From Catellatospora methionotrophica (GTDB lineage: Bacteria; Actinomycetota; Actinomycetes; Mycobacteriales; Micromonosporaceae), in NCBI RefSeq assembly GCF_011297335.1, contig NZ_JAAOTJ010000011.1, forward strand, positions 152,326 through 216,325: a stretch of DNA of 64,000 nucleotides, in the 5' to 3' direction. Both the position numbers and the translations under genes were made by a program. The notes under the pieces were generated by a model. The model was not told where the DNA came from, searched no databases, and was given only the letters and a program-made list of their open reading frames with translations. This document shows, one piece after another, positions 1 to 10,693 of this stretch; the first letter of the stretch is position 1, and every line of letters starts with the position of its first letter.

Positions 1-1017
1 GATCGAGACGTAGAAGTACGTGAAGAAGATGATCATCACGAAGTAGAGCAGGATGTAGCTCCACTTGCTGGGGACGGTCAGGTAGTCGCGCAGCCAGATC
101 TGGACCGTGCCCGGGTTGTTCTGGTCCATGAACTGCAGGGCCAGCGTGGGCAGGTAGAGCAGCGACGACGCGAAGATGACGGGGATGACGCCCGCCTGGT
201 TGACCTTCAGCGGGATGTAGGTCGACGTGCCGCCGTACATCCGCCGGCCGACCATGCGCTTGGCGTACTGCACCGGGATGCGGCGCTGCGCCTGCTCGAT
301 GTACACCACCAGCGCGATGACCACGACGACGAGCGCGAGCACCCCGACGAAGCCCCACCAGCCCTTCGACTCCTTCAGCTGCCAGCCCTCACTGGGCAGG
401 CGAGCCGCGATGGAGGTGAAGATCAGGACGGACATGCCGTTGCCCACACCGCGGTCGGTGATGAGCTCGCCGAGCCACATCACGACGCCGGTGCCGGCGG
501 TCATGGTGACGACCAGCGCGGTCAGCGTGACCCACTGCGGCAGCGCCGTGTTGGGCACGATCGGGAACTCGTCGCACGCGCCCTGGAACAGCTGGCCGGA
601 GCGGGCCAGGGCCACGAAGGCCGAGGACTGCAGGACGGCGAGGCCCAGGGTCAGGTAGCGGGTGTACTGGGTGATCTTCGCCTGGCCGGACTGGCCCTCC
701 TTGCGAAGCTGCTCCAGGCGCGGGATGACCACGGTGAGCAGCTGCAGGATGATCGACGCCGTGATGTACGGCATGATGCCGAGCGCGAAGACCGACAGGG
801 ACAGCAGAGCGCCGCCGGAGAAGAGGTTAAGGAGCGTGAAGACGCCGTTCTCGGCACCCGACTCCATGGCGGTGATGCACTTCTGCACGTTCCCGTACGA
901 GACACCGGGGCTGGGCAGCGTGGCACCGAGGCGATAGAGCGCGATGATCCCGAGCGTGAACAGAATCTTCTTGCGCAGGTCAGGCGTCTTGAACGCACTG
1001 ACAAAAGCGGAGAGCAA
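1..1017 (-). CDS. secY: SecY, preprotein translocase channel subunit (C-terminus cut by window edge)
   Basis: This is the central pore protein of the SecYEG translocon in the cytoplasmic membrane; 339 codons are present and the 3' end lies outside the window. The start is the TTG at 1017 (protein begins MLSAFVSAFKTPDLRKKI), placed 6 nt after an AGGAGG ribosome site. Visible hallmarks are the YRLGATLPSPGV stretch after the first helix, the GIMPYITASI motif, and repeated hydrophobic segments. It ends the spc operon but lies 309 nt behind rplO, with a hairpin between, so it may also have its own promoter, as is usual for secY-adk in actinomycetes. Confidence 0.96.
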   Translation of the reverse strand, partial: MLSAFVSAFKTPDLRKKILFTLGIIALYRLGATLPSPGVSYGNVQKCITAMESGAENGVFTLLNLFSGGALLSLSVFALGIMPYITASIILQLLTVVIPRLEQLRKEGQSGQAKITQYTRYLTLGLAVLQSSAFVALARSGQLFQGACDEFPIVPNTALPQWVTLTALVVTMTAGTGVVMWLGELITDRGVGNGMSVLIFTSIAARLPSEGWQLKESKGWWGFVGVLALVVVVIALVVYIEQAQRRIPVQYAKRMVGRRMYGGTSTYIPLKVNQAGVIPVIFASSLLYLPTLALQFMDQNNPGTVQIWLRDYLTVPSKWSYILLYFVMIIFFTYFYVSI

Positions 1018-1278
1018 CTTCTTCCTCCTGCGCGCGGCACCGGGGGCCGGTGGCTGTCGTGTAAGGGGCGTGACTGGGTATGTGGTGCGAGCCGTGACCA
1101 TTACGGTCGGCCTTCACCGCGCCACGCGCAGTTTACGCGTAGCTGGGATCGGACTCTAACAGTCCCGACCCTCAATGGTCAGGTCTGCACGGCACATATC
1201 TGTGCCAGCCTAGGCCTTGGCAGCGCTCGTGCCCAGTGGCTACGACCTGCGTCTTGCCCAGAAAGGCCGAAAGCCGAG

Positions 1279-1312
1279 CGTGGCGCCCGACCTAGGTCGG
1301 TCGGGCGCCACG
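1279..1312 (-). terminator. Hairpin between rplO and secY
   Basis: A perfect 13-bp inverted repeat (1279-1291 with 1300-1312, 8-nt loop) lies 15 nt after the rplO stop. There is no clear T-run after it on the minus strand, so it is a partial terminator, attenuator or RNA-stability hairpin. The rest of the gap (1018-1278) shows only the secY ribosome site and no promoter I would defend. Confidence 0.6.
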
Positions 1313-1326
1313 TCTGCGACTGTCGC

Positions 1327-1770
1327 TTACAGCTCCGTCACGGAGCCGCCGGCGGCTGCGATCTTCTCCTTGGCGGTGGCGCTGAAACCGTGCGCCGACA
1401 CCTGGAGCTTCACGCCGCCGAGCTCGCCGGTGCCGAGCACCTTGACCGGGTGGCCCTTGCGGACGGCACCGGCCTCGGCCAGCTCCAGCGGGCCGACCTG
1501 GCCGCCGTTGGGGAACAGCTCGGCGAGCCGGTCCAGGTTCACGACCTGGAACACGACCTTGAACTTGTTCCGGAAGCCCTTCATCTTCGGAAGCCGCATG
1601 TGGATAGGCATCTGCCCACCCTCAAACGACGGCTTCACCTGGTAGCGGGCCTTCGTACCCTTGGTACCACGACCGGCGGTCTTGCCCTTGGAACCCTCAC
1701 CACGACCCACGCGGGTCTTGGCGGTCTTCGCACCGGGCGCCGGGCGGAGGTGGTGGATCTTGATCGTCAT
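1327..1770 (-). CDS. rplO: 50S ribosomal protein L15
   Basis: L15 of the large ribosomal subunit, 147 aa, normal length. The N-terminus ([20 protein letters not shown]) and the glycine/lysine-rich [19 protein letters not shown] segment are diagnostic. Its ATG overlaps the rpmD stop by one base (TAATG), the usual coupling inside the spc operon. It is followed by a hairpin and then secY. Confidence 0.98.
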   Translation of the reverse strand: MTIKIHHLRPAPGAKTAKTRVGRGEGSKGKTAGRGTKGTKARYQVKPSFEGGQMPIHMRLPKMKGFRNKFKVVFQVVNLDRLAELFPNGGQVGPLELAEAGAVRKGHPVKVLGTGELGGVKLQVSAHGFSATAKEKIAAAGGSVTEL

Positions 1771-1952
1771 TACTCAACCTCCTCGACCTTCACGAGGTGG
1801 CTGACCGCGAAGATCATGCCCCGAATCTCGGGACGGTCCTCTTTCACCACCACGTCGTTGATCCGCTTGAGCCCGAGCGAACGCAGCGACTCGCGCTGGT
1901 TGCGCTTGCGCCCGATGTCGGACCGCAGCTGGGTGACCTTCAAACGTGCCAT
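1770..1952 (-). CDS. rpmD: 50S ribosomal protein L30
   Basis: L30, 60 aa, the normal bacterial size. The protein starts [16 protein letters not shown] and has the family's [16 protein letters not shown] core. An upstream in-frame extension exists, but the ATG at 1952 is the family start and lies 2 nt after the rpsE stop. It sits between rpsE and rplO, as in all spc operons. Confidence 0.96.
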   Translation of the reverse strand: MARLKVTQLRSDIGRKRNQRESLRSLGLKRINDVVVKEDRPEIRGMIFAVSHLVKVEEVE

Positions 1953-1954
1953 CG

Positions 1955-2587
1955 TTACGCACCCGCTCCCGCACGCGCGGCCAGCAGCGCGGCCGGCGCG
2001 ACGTCCTCGACCGGCAGCCCACGGCGGGCCGCGATGGCCTCCGGGGACTCCAGCATCTTCAGCGCGGCGACCGTGGCGTGCACGATGTTGATCGGGTTCG
2101 AGGAGCCGAGGCTCTTCGACAGCACGTCGTGGATGCCCACGCACTCCAGCACGGCGCGAACCGGGCCGCCGGCGATGACACCGGTACCGGCGCTGGCCGG
2201 CTTGAGCAGCACTACACCGGCAGCCGCCTCACCCTGCACGGGGTGCGGGATGGTGGAGCCGATCCGGGGAACCCGGAAGAAGTGCTTCTTGGCCTCCTCG
2301 ACACCCTTGGCGATCGCCGCGGGCACCTCCTTGGCCTTGCCGTAGCCGACGCCGACGTTGCCGTCACCGTCGCCGACGATCACCAGAGCGGTGAAGCTGA
2401 AGCGCCGACCGCCCTTGACGACCTTGGCGACACGGTTGATCGTGACGACCCGCTCGAGATGCGGGGTCTTCTCGACCGGCGCGTTGCCACGGCCGTCGCC
2501 ACGGCCGCGCCGCTCGCGTCCACCGCGGTCGCCGCCCTCACTGCCACCGGAACCGGAACCCGTGCCCCGGCGTTGTGGTCCTGGCAT
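1955..2587 (-). CDS. rpsE: 30S ribosomal protein S5
   Basis: S5 of the small subunit, about 210 aa. It has a glycine/arginine-rich, low-complexity N-terminal tail (first 40 residues), then the dsRBD-like core beginning [21 protein letters not shown] and the [13 protein letters not shown] helix. I prefer the ATG at 2587 ([10 protein letters not shown]), which matches actinomycete homologues. A GTG at 2599 is in frame, but its ribosome site would be too close. Operon neighbours are rplR and rpmD. Confidence 0.96.
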   Translation of the reverse strand: MPGPQRRGTGSGSGGSEGGDRGGRERRGRGDGRGNAPVEKTPHLERVVTINRVAKVVKGGRRFSFTALVIVGDGDGNVGVGYGKAKEVPAAIAKGVEEAKKHFFRVPRIGSTIPHPVQGEAAAGVVLLKPASAGTGVIAGGPVRAVLECVGIHDVLSKSLGSSNPINIVHATVAALKMLESPEAIAARRGLPVEDVAPAALLAARAGAGA

Positions 2588-2604
2588 TATCCCAGCCACC
2601 TTTC

Positions 2605-2994
2605 CTAGAACTCGAGTCCAGCACCGCGTGCGGCGTCCGCCAGAGCCGCGATGCGGCCCGCGTAGCGGTTGCCACCGCGGTCGAAGACGACCTTGGTGAT
2701 ACCGGCGGCCTTCGCCCGATCGGCGAGCAGAGCGCCCACCTTGCCGGCGATGGCGCTCTTGTCGCCCTCGGCGCCCTTGATCGAGGCGTCCATGCTCGAC
2801 GCGGACACCACGGTGTGACCCTTGGTGTCGTCCACGATCTGGACCCAGATGTGGCGCAGCGAGCGGGTGACGACCAGACGGGGGCGCTCAGCGGTGCCGC
2901 TGAGGTTCCGGCGGATGCGGAAGTGCCGACGCGCCTTGCCGACGGCCCGCTTGGCGGCGACGCCGTTGCGGCGCTTGAGCAGCGTGGCGGTCAC
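2605..2994 (-). CDS. rplR: 50S ribosomal protein L18
   Basis: L18, the 5S rRNA-binding protein, 129 aa. Typical features are the basic N-terminus, the [18 protein letters not shown] strand and the C-terminal [20 protein letters not shown] signature. The ATG overlaps the rplF stop by 4 nt, so translation is coupled. Confidence 0.98.
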   Translation of the reverse strand: MTATLLKRRNGVAAKRAVGKARRHFRIRRNLSGTAERPRLVVTRSLRHIWVQIVDDTKGHTVVSASSMDASIKGAEGDKSAIAGKVGALLADRAKAAGITKVVFDRGGNRYAGRIAALADAARGAGLEF

Positions 2995-3542
2995 TTCTTA
3001 CCTGCCTTTCCAGCCTTACCGGCCTTGCGGCGGATGACCTCGCCCTGGTACTTGACGCCCTTGCCCTTGTAGGGCTCCGGCGGGCGGATCTTCCGAATGT
3101 TGGCGGCGATCTCACCGACAAGCTGCTTGTCGATGCCGGAGATGTGGAACAACGTCGGCCGCTCCACCGCGAAGGTGATGCCGGCCGGGGGCGCGACCAC
3201 GACGGGGTGCGAGAAGCCGAGCGCGAACTCGAGCTCCGAACCCTTGGCGGTGACGCGGTAACCCGTACCGTTGATCTCCAGGCTCTTCTTGTAGCCCTCG
3301 GTGACGCCGACGATCATGTTGGCGACCAGGGTACGCGAGAGACCGTGCAGCTCCTTGGCACGACGCTCGTCGTTCGGGCGGGTGACGAGCAGCTCGCCGC
3401 TCTCACCGCGCTCGGCGATGATCGGCTCGCTCAGCGTGTGCTGAAGCTCGCCCTTGGGGCCCTTGACCTTGACGGTCTGGCCATCGATGGTGATCTCGAC
3501 GCCGGAAGGCACCGTGATCGGCTTACGTCCGATTCGCGACAT
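2991..3542 (-). CDS. rplF: 50S ribosomal protein L6
   Basis: L6, 183 aa, two-domain rRNA-binding protein. The start [17 protein letters not shown] and the C-terminal [16 protein letters not shown] motif are diagnostic. The tail is lysine/alanine/glycine-rich. It lies between rpsH (12 nt upstream) and rplR (4-nt overlap). Confidence 0.98.
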   Translation of the reverse strand: MSRIGRKPITVPSGVEITIDGQTVKVKGPKGELQHTLSEPIIAERGESGELLVTRPNDERRAKELHGLSRTLVANMIVGVTEGYKKSLEINGTGYRVTAKGSELEFALGFSHPVVVAPPAGITFAVERPTLFHISGIDKQLVGEIAANIRKIRPPEPYKGKGVKYQGEVIRRKAGKAGKAGKK

Positions 3543-3554
3543 TGCAGACCTTCC

Positions 3555-3962
3555 TCACCAGACGTAGGCGAGGACTTCCCCGCCCACCCCGCGCTTACGG
3601 GCCTGCCGGTCGGTGAGCAGCCCCTGAGACGTCGAAATAATCGCCACACCCAGACCGCCGAGAACACGCGGCAGCTCCGGGGACTTGGCGTAAACCCGCA
3701 GGCCGGGCTTGGAGACACGCCGGATGCCGGCCAGGCTCCGCTCCCGGTTCGGGCCGAACTTCAGTTCGACGATCAGGCTCTTGCCAACGGCACCCTCGGC
3801 GGGGTCCTCGACAGCCCAGGCGGCAATGTAGCCCTCGGCCTTGAGAACCTCGGCGACGTTCGCCTTGATCTTCGAGTAGGGCATCGCCACCCGGTCGTGG
3901 TACGCCTGGTTGGCGTTGCGCAGACGCGTGAGCATGTCTGCAATCGGGTCGGTCATCGTCAT
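3555..3962 (-). CDS. rpsH: 30S ribosomal protein S8
   Basis: S8, 135 aa. It starts [21 protein letters not shown] and ends with the conserved GGEVLAYVW. In other bacteria S8 represses its own spc operon; no equivalent target was identified here. The 70-nt spacer from rpsN contains a ribosome site 10 nt before the first ATG. An alternative start is the second ATG, 6 nt inside. Confidence 0.97.
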   Translation of the reverse strand: MTMTDPIADMLTRLRNANQAYHDRVAMPYSKIKANVAEVLKAEGYIAAWAVEDPAEGAVGKSLIVELKFGPNRERSLAGIRRVSKPGLRVYAKSPELPRVLGGLGVAIISTSQGLLTDRQARKRGVGGEVLAYVW

Positions 3963-4032
3963 TGTTTATCAGCCTTTCTCGCCGCGGTTCCCGGTGTCAC
4001 ACCGGGCCTACGGCGAAGGGGAAGCCTTGGAT

Positions 4033-4218
4033 TTACCAGGAAGCCTTGGACACGCCGGGGAGCTCACCCTTGTGAGCCATGTCCCGAACACAGATCCGGC
4101 AGAGCCCGAACTTGCGGTAGACGGCCTTCGGCCGACCGCACTTCTGGCACCGGGTGTACGCGCGCACCGCGAACTTCGGCTTGGCCGCAGCCTTGATGAT
4201 CAGCGCCTTCTTGGCCAT
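4033..4218 (-). CDS. rpsN: 30S ribosomal protein S14, zinc-binding type (type Z)
   Basis: A short S14 of 61 aa with a complete zinc ribbon: C24-x2-C27 and C40-x2-C43. The start ([16 protein letters not shown]) follows rplE by 4 nt. This is the zinc-dependent form. Actinomycetes often keep a zinc-free paralogue elsewhere under Zur control; none is in this window. Confidence 0.96.
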   Translation of the reverse strand: MAKKALIIKAAAKPKFAVRAYTRCQKCGRPKAVYRKFGLCRICVRDMAHKGELPGVSKASW

Positions 4219-4222
4219 GTGC

Positions 4223-4792
4223 TCAGTTCTCCTTGAACGGGAAGCCCAGGAGCTTGAGCAGCGCCCGGCCCTCATCGTCGGTCTTGGCGGTGGTCACCAA
4301 CGTGATGTCCATGCCCCGGACCGCATCGATCCGGTCCTGGTCGATCTCGTGGAAAACCGACTGCTCGGTCAGACCGAAGGTGTAGTTGCCGTGACCGTCG
4401 AGCTTGCGCCCGTCCAGACCGCGGAAGTCGCGGATACGCGGCAGCGCGATCGACAGCAGCCGGTCCAGGAACTCCCACATCCGGTCGCCGCGCAGGGTCA
4501 CCTTCGCGCCGATCGGCATACCCTCACGCAGCTTGAACTGCGCGATGGACTTGGTGGCCTTGCGGATCAGCGGCTTCTGACCGGTGATCGCGGTGAGGTC
4601 CTTGACCGCACCGTCGATCTTCTTCGAGTCACGGGCCGCCTCGCCGACGCCCATGTTGACCACGATCTTCACCAGGCCCGGCACCTGCATCGGGTTGGCG
4701 AAGCCGAACTGCTCACGCAGCTGGCCGACAACCTCGGCGCGGTAACGCTCCTTGAGACGCGGCATGGTCTTGGTCTCGGTCGCCGTCGTCAT
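4223..4792 (-). CDS. rplE: 50S ribosomal protein L5
   Basis: L5, a 5S rRNA-binding protein, 189 aa from the ATG at 4792 (an in-frame GTG at 4795 is too close to the AAGGAG site). The signatures [18 protein letters not shown] and [18 protein letters not shown] are present. The start overlaps the rplX stop by one base. Confidence 0.97.
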   Translation of the reverse strand: MTTATETKTMPRLKERYRAEVVGQLREQFGFANPMQVPGLVKIVVNMGVGEAARDSKKIDGAVKDLTAITGQKPLIRKATKSIAQFKLREGMPIGAKVTLRGDRMWEFLDRLLSIALPRIRDFRGLDGRKLDGHGNYTFGLTEQSVFHEIDQDRIDAVRGMDITLVTTAKTDDEGRALLKLLGFPFKEN

Positions 4793-5103
4793 CACAGCTC
4801 CTTGCCGGTACGACGGGAGACGCGCGTCTTCACGCCGTTCTCGTCGATCTTGTAGCCGACGCGGACGGGCTTGCCGTCCTCGACGACCATCACGTTGGAG
4901 ACGTGAACAGGCGCCTCCTGGGTGATGATGCCGCCGGTCTTGGCGCCACGCTGGGTGGTACGGATCTTCTCGTGCTTGGTGATCCGGTTAACGCCTTCGA
5001 CCAGGATCTTCTCGGTCCGGGGGTAGGCCGCGATGACCGTACCCTCCTTGCCCTTGTCCTTGCCGGCGATAACCTTGACCTTGTCGCCCTTCTTGACCTT
5101 CAT
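4792..5103 (-). CDS. rplX: 50S ribosomal protein L24
   Basis: L24, an assembly initiator protein with an N-terminal KOW motif ([18 protein letters not shown]). I use the ATG at 5103 (MKVKKGD, 103 aa), with GGAGG 10 nt upstream. A GTG at 5109 overlaps the rplN stop but is only 4 nt from that site. It is coupled closely to rplN and rplE. Confidence 0.95.
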   Translation of the reverse strand: MKVKKGDKVKVIAGKDKGKEGTVIAAYPRTEKILVEGVNRITKHEKIRTTQRGAKTGGIITQEAPVHVSNVMVVEDGKPVRVGYKIDENGVKTRVSRRTGKEL

Positions 5104-5105
5104 GG

Positions 5106-5474
5106 TCACAACACCTCCGGGGCAAGGCTGATGATCTTCATGAAGCGCTTGTCCCGCAGCTCACGGCCAACCGGGCCGAAGATACGGGTACCGCGCGGGT
5201 CGCCACCGTCCTTGATGATGACGGCGGCGTTCTCGTCGAAGCGGATGTACGAGCCGTCCGGACGACGCCGCTCCTTGACGGTGCGAACGATGACCGCCTT
5301 GACGACGTCACCCTTCTTCACACCGGCACCGGGAATGGCGTCCTTGACGGTGGCCACGATGACGTCGCCGATGCTCGCGTAGCGCCGACCCGAACCACCG
5401 AGAACGCGGATGCACAGAATCTCCCGGGCACCCGTGTTGTCGGCGACTCGCAGTCGCGACTCCTGCTGGATCAC
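5106..5474 (-). CDS. rplN: 50S ribosomal protein L14
   Basis: L14, 122 aa, contacting 16S rRNA at the subunit bridge. It starts with GTG ([20 protein letters not shown]) and contains the family signature [15 protein letters not shown]. It is the first gene of the spc group and follows rpsQ after a 173-nt spacer containing hairpins. Confidence 0.98.
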   Translation of the reverse strand: MIQQESRLRVADNTGAREILCIRVLGGSGRRYASIGDVIVATVKDAIPGAGVKKGDVVKAVIVRTVKERRRPDGSYIRFDENAAVIIKDGGDPRGTRIFGPVGRELRDKRFMKIISLAPEVL

Positions 5475-5499
5475 GTCAACTCCTGTATGTCTGCCGGTT

Positions 5500-5623
5500 C
5501 TCCGCCCGCCCGGTTGCGGGGGGACCCGTACTGCGCGGGCGGAGCCTGGCGGAACTCGAACCGCCCGGAACGCCCCTCAGGGCGCCCCGGCCGGCTATCT
5601 GATCTTCGGCCGCTAGGCGGCCG
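5500..5623. other. Two hairpins in the rpsQ-rplN spacer
   Basis: The spacer between the S10 and spc parts of the cluster holds a 10-bp inverted repeat (5500-5509 with 5535-5544) and a tight 7-bp one (CGGCCGC-TAG-GCGGCCG at 5607-5623). Neither is followed by a T-run. They may slow or tune read-through between the two operons, or set an RNA-processing point. Confidence 0.45.
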
Positions 5624-5647
5624 GCGAACCTGCCGAAGGCGGCAGGG

Positions 5648-5926
5648 TCACTTGGCCTTCTCGAGGATCTCCACGACCCGCCACCGCTTGGTGGCGGACA
5701 GCGGACGGGTCTCCATGAGCAGCACCCGGTCACCGATGCCGCACGCGTTAGCCTCGTCGTGCGCCTTCAGCTTGCTGCTACGGCGCAGAACCTTGCCGTA
5801 CAGCGAGTGCTTGACCCGGTCCTCAACCGCCACGACGACGGTCTTGTCCATCTTGTCGCTGACGACCAGGCCCTCGCGTACCTTACGCCGGTTCCGGTCG
5901 ACTGCGTTCTCGTTGGTCTCGCTCAT
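5648..5926 (-). CDS. rpsQ: 30S ribosomal protein S17
   Basis: S17, 92 aa, OB-fold 16S rRNA-binding protein. [22 protein letters not shown] and the [21 protein letters not shown] core are typical. It lies 5 nt after rpmC and is the last gene of the S10 group. Confidence 0.98.
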   Translation of the reverse strand: MSETNENAVDRNRRKVREGLVVSDKMDKTVVVAVEDRVKHSLYGKVLRRSSKLKAHDEANACGIGDRVLLMETRPLSATKRWRVVEILEKAK

Positions 5927-5931
5927 GTTCC

Positions 5932-6162
5932 CTACGCCACCTCAGTAGGCGCGGCCGAGAGCCCCAGCTCACGCTCGCGCATGATCGTGTAGATCCGGGC
6001 GATCTCGCGACGGACCACATCCAGCCGACGGTTGTTGTCGAGCTGGCCGGTCGCACCCTGGACGCGGAGGTTGAACAGCTCCGCCTTGGCCTCCCGCAGC
6101 TTCACGACAAGCTCCTCAGAGGAACTCTCGCGCAGCTCGGCTGCCTTGGTAGTGGCTGCCAT
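5932..6162 (-). CDS. rpmC: 50S ribosomal protein L29
   Basis: L29, a two-helix protein near the peptide exit, 76 aa from the ATG at 6162, which overlaps the rplP stop by one base. A GTG one codon upstream is possible. The core ([23 protein letters not shown]) is the conserved family signature. Confidence 0.96.
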   Translation of the reverse strand: MAATTKAAELRESSSEELVVKLREAKAELFNLRVQGATGQLDNNRRLDVVRREIARIYTIMRERELGLSAAPTEVA

Positions 6163-6587
6163 CACGCCTCACCCACTTCGCGCTTCACGATTCGGCATTT
6201 CATCGGGAGCTTGTGGATCGCGCGGCGCATGGCCTCGCGAGCAATCTCCTCGTTCGGGAACGCCATCTCGAAGAGAACGCGTCCCGGCTTGACGTTCGCC
6301 ACCCACCACTCGGGCGAGCCCTTGCCGGAACCCATGCGGGTCTCGGCGGGCTTCTTGGTCAGGGCCTGGTCCGGGAAGACCGTGATCCAGACCTTGCCAC
6401 CACGCTTGATGTGACGGGTCATGGCGATACGCGCCGACTCGATCTGCCGGTTGGTGACGTACGCCGGCTCGAGCGCCTGGATGCCGAACTCGCCGAACAC
6501 CACCCGGTTGCCGCCCTTGCTCCGACCGGAACGGTCGGGGTGGTGCGGCTTGCGGAAGCCATTCGGAGGCTTACGCGGCATCAGCAT
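6162..6587 (-). CDS. rplP: 50S ribosomal protein L16
   Basis: L16, 141 aa, lining the A-site/peptidyl-transferase region. Conserved features are the [33 protein letters not shown] and GRVLFEM motifs. The N-terminus ([21 protein letters not shown]) is slightly divergent from the common PRRVKHRKQHH form but in register. It is 3 nt after rpsC. Confidence 0.97.
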   Translation of the reverse strand: MLMPRKPPNGFRKPHHPDRSGRSKGGNRVVFGEFGIQALEPAYVTNRQIESARIAMTRHIKRGGKVWITVFPDQALTKKPAETRMGSGKGSPEWWVANVKPGRVLFEMAFPNEEIAREAMRRAIHKLPMKCRIVKREVGEA

Positions 6588-6590
6588 TGT

Positions 6591-7421
6591 TCAGCCCTCC
6601 TGCTCAACCGGCGCGGCCGGAGCCACGTCGGCGCTGTCCTTGGTGAGCTCCGCGGCGGCCGCGCGGCCGGCCTCGGTGCCTGCACCGGTGGTACCAGTGG
6701 CACCCGAACGGCCACGGCGCGGTCGCTCGGACCGCTCGCCGCCACGGCCTTCACGGCGCTGGCGGCCCGGGGCCTCGGCCGGGGTCTCGCGACCCGGCAC
6801 GGCGTCACCCTTGTAGATCCAGACCTTCACGCCGATGCGGCCGAAGGTCGTACGGGCCTCGAAGAAGCCGTACTCGATGTTGGCGCGCAGCGTGTGCAGC
6901 GGCACGCGACCCTCACGGTAGAACTCCGTGCGGCTCATCTCAGCACCGCCGAGGCGGCCCGAGACCTGGACACGGATGCCCTTGACCATCGGGTTCTTCA
7001 TGGCCGACTGGATCGCCTTGCGCATCGCCCGGCGGAACGCCACGCGGCCCGAGAGCTGCTCGGCGATGCCCTGCGAGACCAGCTGAGCGTCCGACTCGGG
7101 GTTCTTGACCTCGAGGATGTTCAGCTGGACCTGCTTCTTGGTGAGCTTCTCGAGCTCCCCACGCAGGCGCTCGGCCTCCGCACCCTTACGGCCGATGACG
7201 ATACCCGGCCGGGCGGTGTGGATGTCGATGCGAACCTTGTCACGGGTGCGCTCGATCTCGACCTTCGAGATACCGGCACGCTCGAGGCCCTTGGCCATCA
7301 TGCGGCGGATCGCGACGTCCTCGCCGATGTAGTCCTTGTAGAGCTTGTCGGCGTACCAGCGGGACTTCCAGTCGGTCGAGATGCCGAGCCGGAACCCAAT
7401 CGGGTGGACTTTCTGACCCAT
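6591..7421 (-). CDS. rpsC: 30S ribosomal protein S3
   Basis: S3, 276 aa, with an N-terminal KH domain ([18 protein letters not shown]) and the C-terminal S3 domain ([18 protein letters not shown]). The tail of about 50 residues is Arg/Gly/Ala-rich low complexity, common in actinomycetes. The start overlaps the rplV stop by one base. Confidence 0.98.
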   Translation of the reverse strand: MGQKVHPIGFRLGISTDWKSRWYADKLYKDYIGEDVAIRRMMAKGLERAGISKVEIERTRDKVRIDIHTARPGIVIGRKGAEAERLRGELEKLTKKQVQLNILEVKNPESDAQLVSQGIAEQLSGRVAFRRAMRKAIQSAMKNPMVKGIRVQVSGRLGGAEMSRTEFYREGRVPLHTLRANIEYGFFEARTTFGRIGVKVWIYKGDAVPGRETPAEAPGRQRREGRGGERSERPRRGRSGATGTTGAGTEAGRAAAAELTKDSADVAPAAPVEQEG

Positions 7422-7894
7422 TACTTGGTCTCCTCCTGCTCGGCGGCCTCAACCTCGGGCGACGCTGCGGCCTTGGTGGCCTTGGCCGGCGTCGCCTTCG
7501 CGGCGGCGGTGGCCTTGCGGACCGGCGCCTTCGGCGCGACTGCCTCCACCTCGACGGTGATGTGGCAGGTGCGCTTGCGGATCCGGTAAGCCCGGCCCTG
7601 CGCCCGCGGCCGGAACCGCTTCAGCGTCGGACCCTCGTCCACGTAGGCAGCGCTGACCAGCAGCGCGTCCGGGTCGAGACGCTCGTTGTTCTCAGCGTTG
7701 GCGATAGCGCTGGCCAGCACCTTGTAGACCGGCTCGCTCGCCGCCTGCGGCGCGAACTGGAGCACCGTCAGTGCCTCCTTCGCGGGCAGACCGCGGACGA
7801 GGTTGACCACACGGCGCGCCTTGCTGGCGGACAGGCGCACGTGGCGGGCGACCGCACGGGCGCCCGGCGCGGCCTGCGCGTCATTCGTAGGCAT
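7421..7894 (-). CDS. rplV: 50S ribosomal protein L22
   Basis: L22, 157 aa, forming part of the exit tunnel. [23 protein letters not shown] and the [21 protein letters not shown] hairpin are present; that extended loop is the macrolide-proximal element and looks ordinary. It has an Ala/Lys/Glu-rich C-terminal tail. Confidence 0.98.
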   Translation of the reverse strand: MPTNDAQAAPGARAVARHVRLSASKARRVVNLVRGLPAKEALTVLQFAPQAASEPVYKVLASAIANAENNERLDPDALLVSAAYVDEGPTLKRFRPRAQGRAYRIRKRTCHITVEVEAVAPKAPVRKATAAAKATPAKATKAAASPEVEAAEQEETK

Positions 7895-7928
7895 CGTGTT
7901 TCCCCTAAATCCTTATTACGGTCCGCCG

Positions 7929-8210
7929 TCAGCGACGGCGACTCTTCCGGTCGTCCTTCTCGTGACCCTTGAACGTGCGGGTGAGCGCGAACTCGCCGAG
8001 CTTGTGCCCGACCATCGCCTCCGACACGAACACCGGGACGTGCTTGCGCCCGTCGTGCACGGCGATCGTGTGACCCAGCATGTCCGGGATGATCGTCGAA
8101 CGCCGCGACCAGGTCTTGATGACGTTCTTGGTGCCCTTTTCGTTCTGCACTTCCACCTTCTTGAGAAGGTGGTCGTCGATGAAGGGGCCCTTCTTCAGGC
8201 TGCGAGGCAT
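7929..8210 (-). CDS. rpsS: 30S ribosomal protein S19
   Basis: S19, 93 aa, a head protein contacting the A site. It starts [20 protein letters not shown] and contains [20 protein letters not shown]. It lies between rplB (16 nt) and rplV (34 nt) as in all S10 operons. Confidence 0.98.
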   Translation of the reverse strand: MPRSLKKGPFIDDHLLKKVEVQNEKGTKNVIKTWSRRSTIIPDMLGHTIAVHDGRKHVPVFVSEAMVGHKLGEFALTRTFKGHEKDDRKSRRR

Positions 8211-8226
8211 CTGTCAGCTCTCCCTA

Positions 8227-9066
8227 TTACCCGCGCTTGCGGGTGGCGTAGCGGCGGCGGACGATCAGCTTGTCGCTCGCCTGGCCCTTGCGGCGGGTAC
8301 GACCCTCGGGCTTACCAGCCGGGTTCACCGGGTGGCGACCACCGGAGGTCTTGCCCTCACCACCACCGTGCGGGTGGTCGACCGGGTTCATGGCGACACC
8401 ACGGACGGTCGGGCGCTTGCCCTTCCACCGCATACGACCAGCCTTGCCCCAGTTGATGTTCGACTGCTCGGCGTTGCCGATCTCGCCGACCGTCGCGCGG
8501 CACCGGACGTCCACCTTGCGGATTTCGCCCGACGGCATACGCAGCGTGGCGTAGTCCTCCTCGCGGCCCAGCAGCTGGACACCGACACCGGCCGAGCGGG
8601 CCAGCTTGGCGCCGCCGCCCGGACGCAGCTCCACGCAGTGCACGGTCGTACCGACCGGGATGTTGCGCAGCGGCAGGTTGTTGCCCGGCTTGATGTCCGC
8701 ACCCGGACCAGACTCGACCAGGTCGCCCTGCTTCAGGTCCTTCGGCGCGACGATGTAGCGCTTCTCGCCGTCGACGTAGTGCAGCAGCGCGATGCGCGCG
8801 GTGCGGTTGGGGTCGTACTCGATGTGCGCGACCTTGGCCGGCACACCGTCCTTGCCCACCCGCGTGAAGTCGATCAGACGGTACTGACGCTTGTGGCCGC
8901 CGCCCTGGTGCCGCGTGGTGATGCGGCCGTGAACGTTACGACCGCCCTTCTTCGGCAGCGGTACGACGAGCGACTTCTCCGGCGTCGACCGGGTGACCTC
9001 GGTGAAGTCGGCGACGCTGGAGCCACGGCGACCGGGCGTCGTCGGCTTGTACTTACGGATACCCAT
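8227..9066 (-). CDS. rplB: 50S ribosomal protein L2
   Basis: L2, 279 aa, essential for subunit joining and the peptidyl-transferase centre. It starts [18 protein letters not shown] and has the highly conserved C-terminal [17 protein letters not shown] segment containing the functionally important histidine. Confidence 0.98.
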   Translation of the reverse strand: MGIRKYKPTTPGRRGSSVADFTEVTRSTPEKSLVVPLPKKGGRNVHGRITTRHQGGGHKRQYRLIDFTRVGKDGVPAKVAHIEYDPNRTARIALLHYVDGEKRYIVAPKDLKQGDLVESGPGADIKPGNNLPLRNIPVGTTVHCVELRPGGGAKLARSAGVGVQLLGREEDYATLRMPSGEIRKVDVRCRATVGEIGNAEQSNINWGKAGRMRWKGKRPTVRGVAMNPVDHPHGGGEGKTSGGRHPVNPAGKPEGRTRRKGQASDKLIVRRRYATRKRG

Positions 9067-9079
9067 TGTCTTATACCCC

Positions 9080-9382
9080 TCAGCTCACCGGTCCGCCGAA
9101 GGCTTCGATGCGGTCGCCTTCGGCGAGCTTCACCATCGCGCGCTTCGTCGCCTTGCGCTGACCCCAGCCGGTGCGGGTGCGCTTGCGCTTGCCCTCACGG
9201 TTGAGCGTGTTCACCGTCAGCACCCGAACATTGAAGATCTGCTGAATAGCGATCTTGATTTCGGTCTTGTTCGCGTCCGGGTGCACCAGGAAGGTGTACC
9301 AGTTGCGGTTGAGCTCGCCGTAGCTCTTCTCCGAGACCACCGGAGCGACGATGATGTCGCGCGGGTCGGCAATCGTCGTCAC
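9080..9382 (-). CDS. rplW: 50S ribosomal protein L23
   Basis: L23, 100 aa, at the tunnel exit and docking site for trigger factor and [25 protein letters not shown] and the basic [17 protein letters not shown] loop are typical. Its start overlaps the rplD stop by 4 nt. Confidence 0.97.
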   Translation of the reverse strand: MTTIADPRDIIVAPVVSEKSYGELNRNWYTFLVHPDANKTEIKIAIQQIFNVRVLTVNTLNREGKRKRTRTGWGQRKATKRAMVKLAEGDRIEAFGGPVS

Positions 9383-10023
9383 TTGGAACCCTCCTCAGCG
9401 GGCACGCCCAGGAACTCCTCGAGCGCCTCGGTGGTGAAGACCACCGCGTCGCTGACGAGCACGTCGTACGTGTTGAGCTGCCCGGACTCGATCAGGTGCA
9501 CCTGCGGCACGTTGCGCAGGCTCACCCAGTTGACCTCGTCGTTGGCACCCAGCACGACCAGCACGCGCGGGGCGTCGCCCGCGACCTTCTGGATCGTGGC
9601 CAGGGCGGCCTTCGTCGACGGCTTCTCGCCGGTCACGAACGCGTCGACCACGTGCAGCACGCCGTTGCGGGCCCGGTCCGACAGGGCACCGCGCAGGGCG
9701 GCGGCCTTCATCTTCTTCGGGGTCCGCTGGCTGTAGTCACGCGGCTGCGGGCCGTGGACGACGCCACCGCCGGCGAACTGCGGAGCGCGGATCGAGCCCT
9801 GACGGGCGCGACCGGTGCCCTTCTGCTTGTACGGCTTCTTGCCGCCACCGGCGACCTCACCGCGACGCTTCGTCTTGTGCGTGCCCTGGCGCGCGGCGGC
9901 CAGCTGGGCCACCACGACCTGGTGCATCAGCGAGATGTTCGCCTGCACGTCGAAGATCTCGGCCGGCAGCTCGACGGAGCCGCTCTTGGCGCCCTCGGCG
10001 CTGATCACGTCAACCGTGGTCAC
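9379..10023 (-). CDS. rplD: 50S ribosomal protein L4
   Basis: L4, 214 aa. The extended tunnel loop ([25 protein letters not shown]) is intact, with no change at the macrolide-contact segment. In proteobacteria L4 represses the S10 operon through its leader; the leader upstream of rpsJ here differs in sequence, so that role cannot be assumed. It begins with a GTG that overlaps the rplC stop by 4 nt. Confidence 0.98.
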   Translation of the reverse strand: MTTVDVISAEGAKSGSVELPAEIFDVQANISLMHQVVVAQLAAARQGTHKTKRRGEVAGGGKKPYKQKGTGRARQGSIRAPQFAGGGVVHGPQPRDYSQRTPKKMKAAALRGALSDRARNGVLHVVDAFVTGEKPSTKAALATIQKVAGDAPRVLVVLGANDEVNWVSLRNVPQVHLIESGQLNTYDVLVSDAVVFTTEALEEFLGVPAEEGSK

Positions 10024-10682
10024 TTCGAGGCACCACCCTTCTTCTTCGTCTTCGCGGCGCTACGAACGAGCACCAGCGCACCCTTGGGGCCCGGGATGGC
10101 GCCCTTCACGAGCAGCAGGTTGTTCTCGAGGTCCACGGCGTGCACGGTGAGGCCGGGCGCGGTGTAGCGCACGCCACCCATGCGGCCGGCCATGCGGACG
10201 CCCTTGAACACGCGACCCGGCGTGGCGCACGCGCCGATCGAACCGGGCGAACGGTGCTTGCGCTCGACGCCGTGGCTGGCCTTGAGGCCGTGGAAGCCGT
10301 GGCGCTTCATGACACCGGCGAAGCCCTTGCCCTTGGTCTTGCCGGTCACGTCGATGGCCTGTCCGGCCGCGAACGTGTCGACGAGGACCTCCTGGCCGAG
10401 CTCGTACGAGCCGGCGTCGGTGGTGCGCAGCTCGACGATGTGCCGACGGGGCGCGACGTTCGCCTTGGCGAAGTGGCCCGCCTTGGGCTGGCTCACCTTG
10501 CGCGGGTTGATCGCGCCGAAAGCCAGCTGAACGGCCTCGTAGCCGTCCTTCTCAGTGGTACGAACCTGGGTGACGACGCACGGGCCGGCCTGCACCACGG
10601 TCACGGGGACGACTTTGTTGTTGTCCCAGACCTGAGTCATGCCGAGCTTGGCGCCCAGGATGCCCTTAACTTGCCTGTCCAT
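10020..10682 (-). CDS. rplC: 50S ribosomal protein L3
   Basis: L3, 220 aa from the ATG at 10682 ([19 protein letters not shown]). The central loop [28 protein letters not shown], which reaches toward the peptidyl-transferase centre, is conserved. It lies 11 nt after rpsJ. A longer in-frame reading upstream overlaps rpsJ and is rejected. Confidence 0.98.
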   Translation of the reverse strand: MDRQVKGILGAKLGMTQVWDNNKVVPVTVVQAGPCVVTQVRTTEKDGYEAVQLAFGAINPRKVSQPKAGHFAKANVAPRRHIVELRTTDAGSYELGQEVLVDTFAAGQAIDVTGKTKGKGFAGVMKRHGFHGLKASHGVERKHRSPGSIGACATPGRVFKGVRMAGRMGGVRYTAPGLTVHAVDLENNLLLVKGAIPGPKGALVLVRSAAKTKKKGGASK

Positions 10683-10693
10683 CAGTCCGGTCC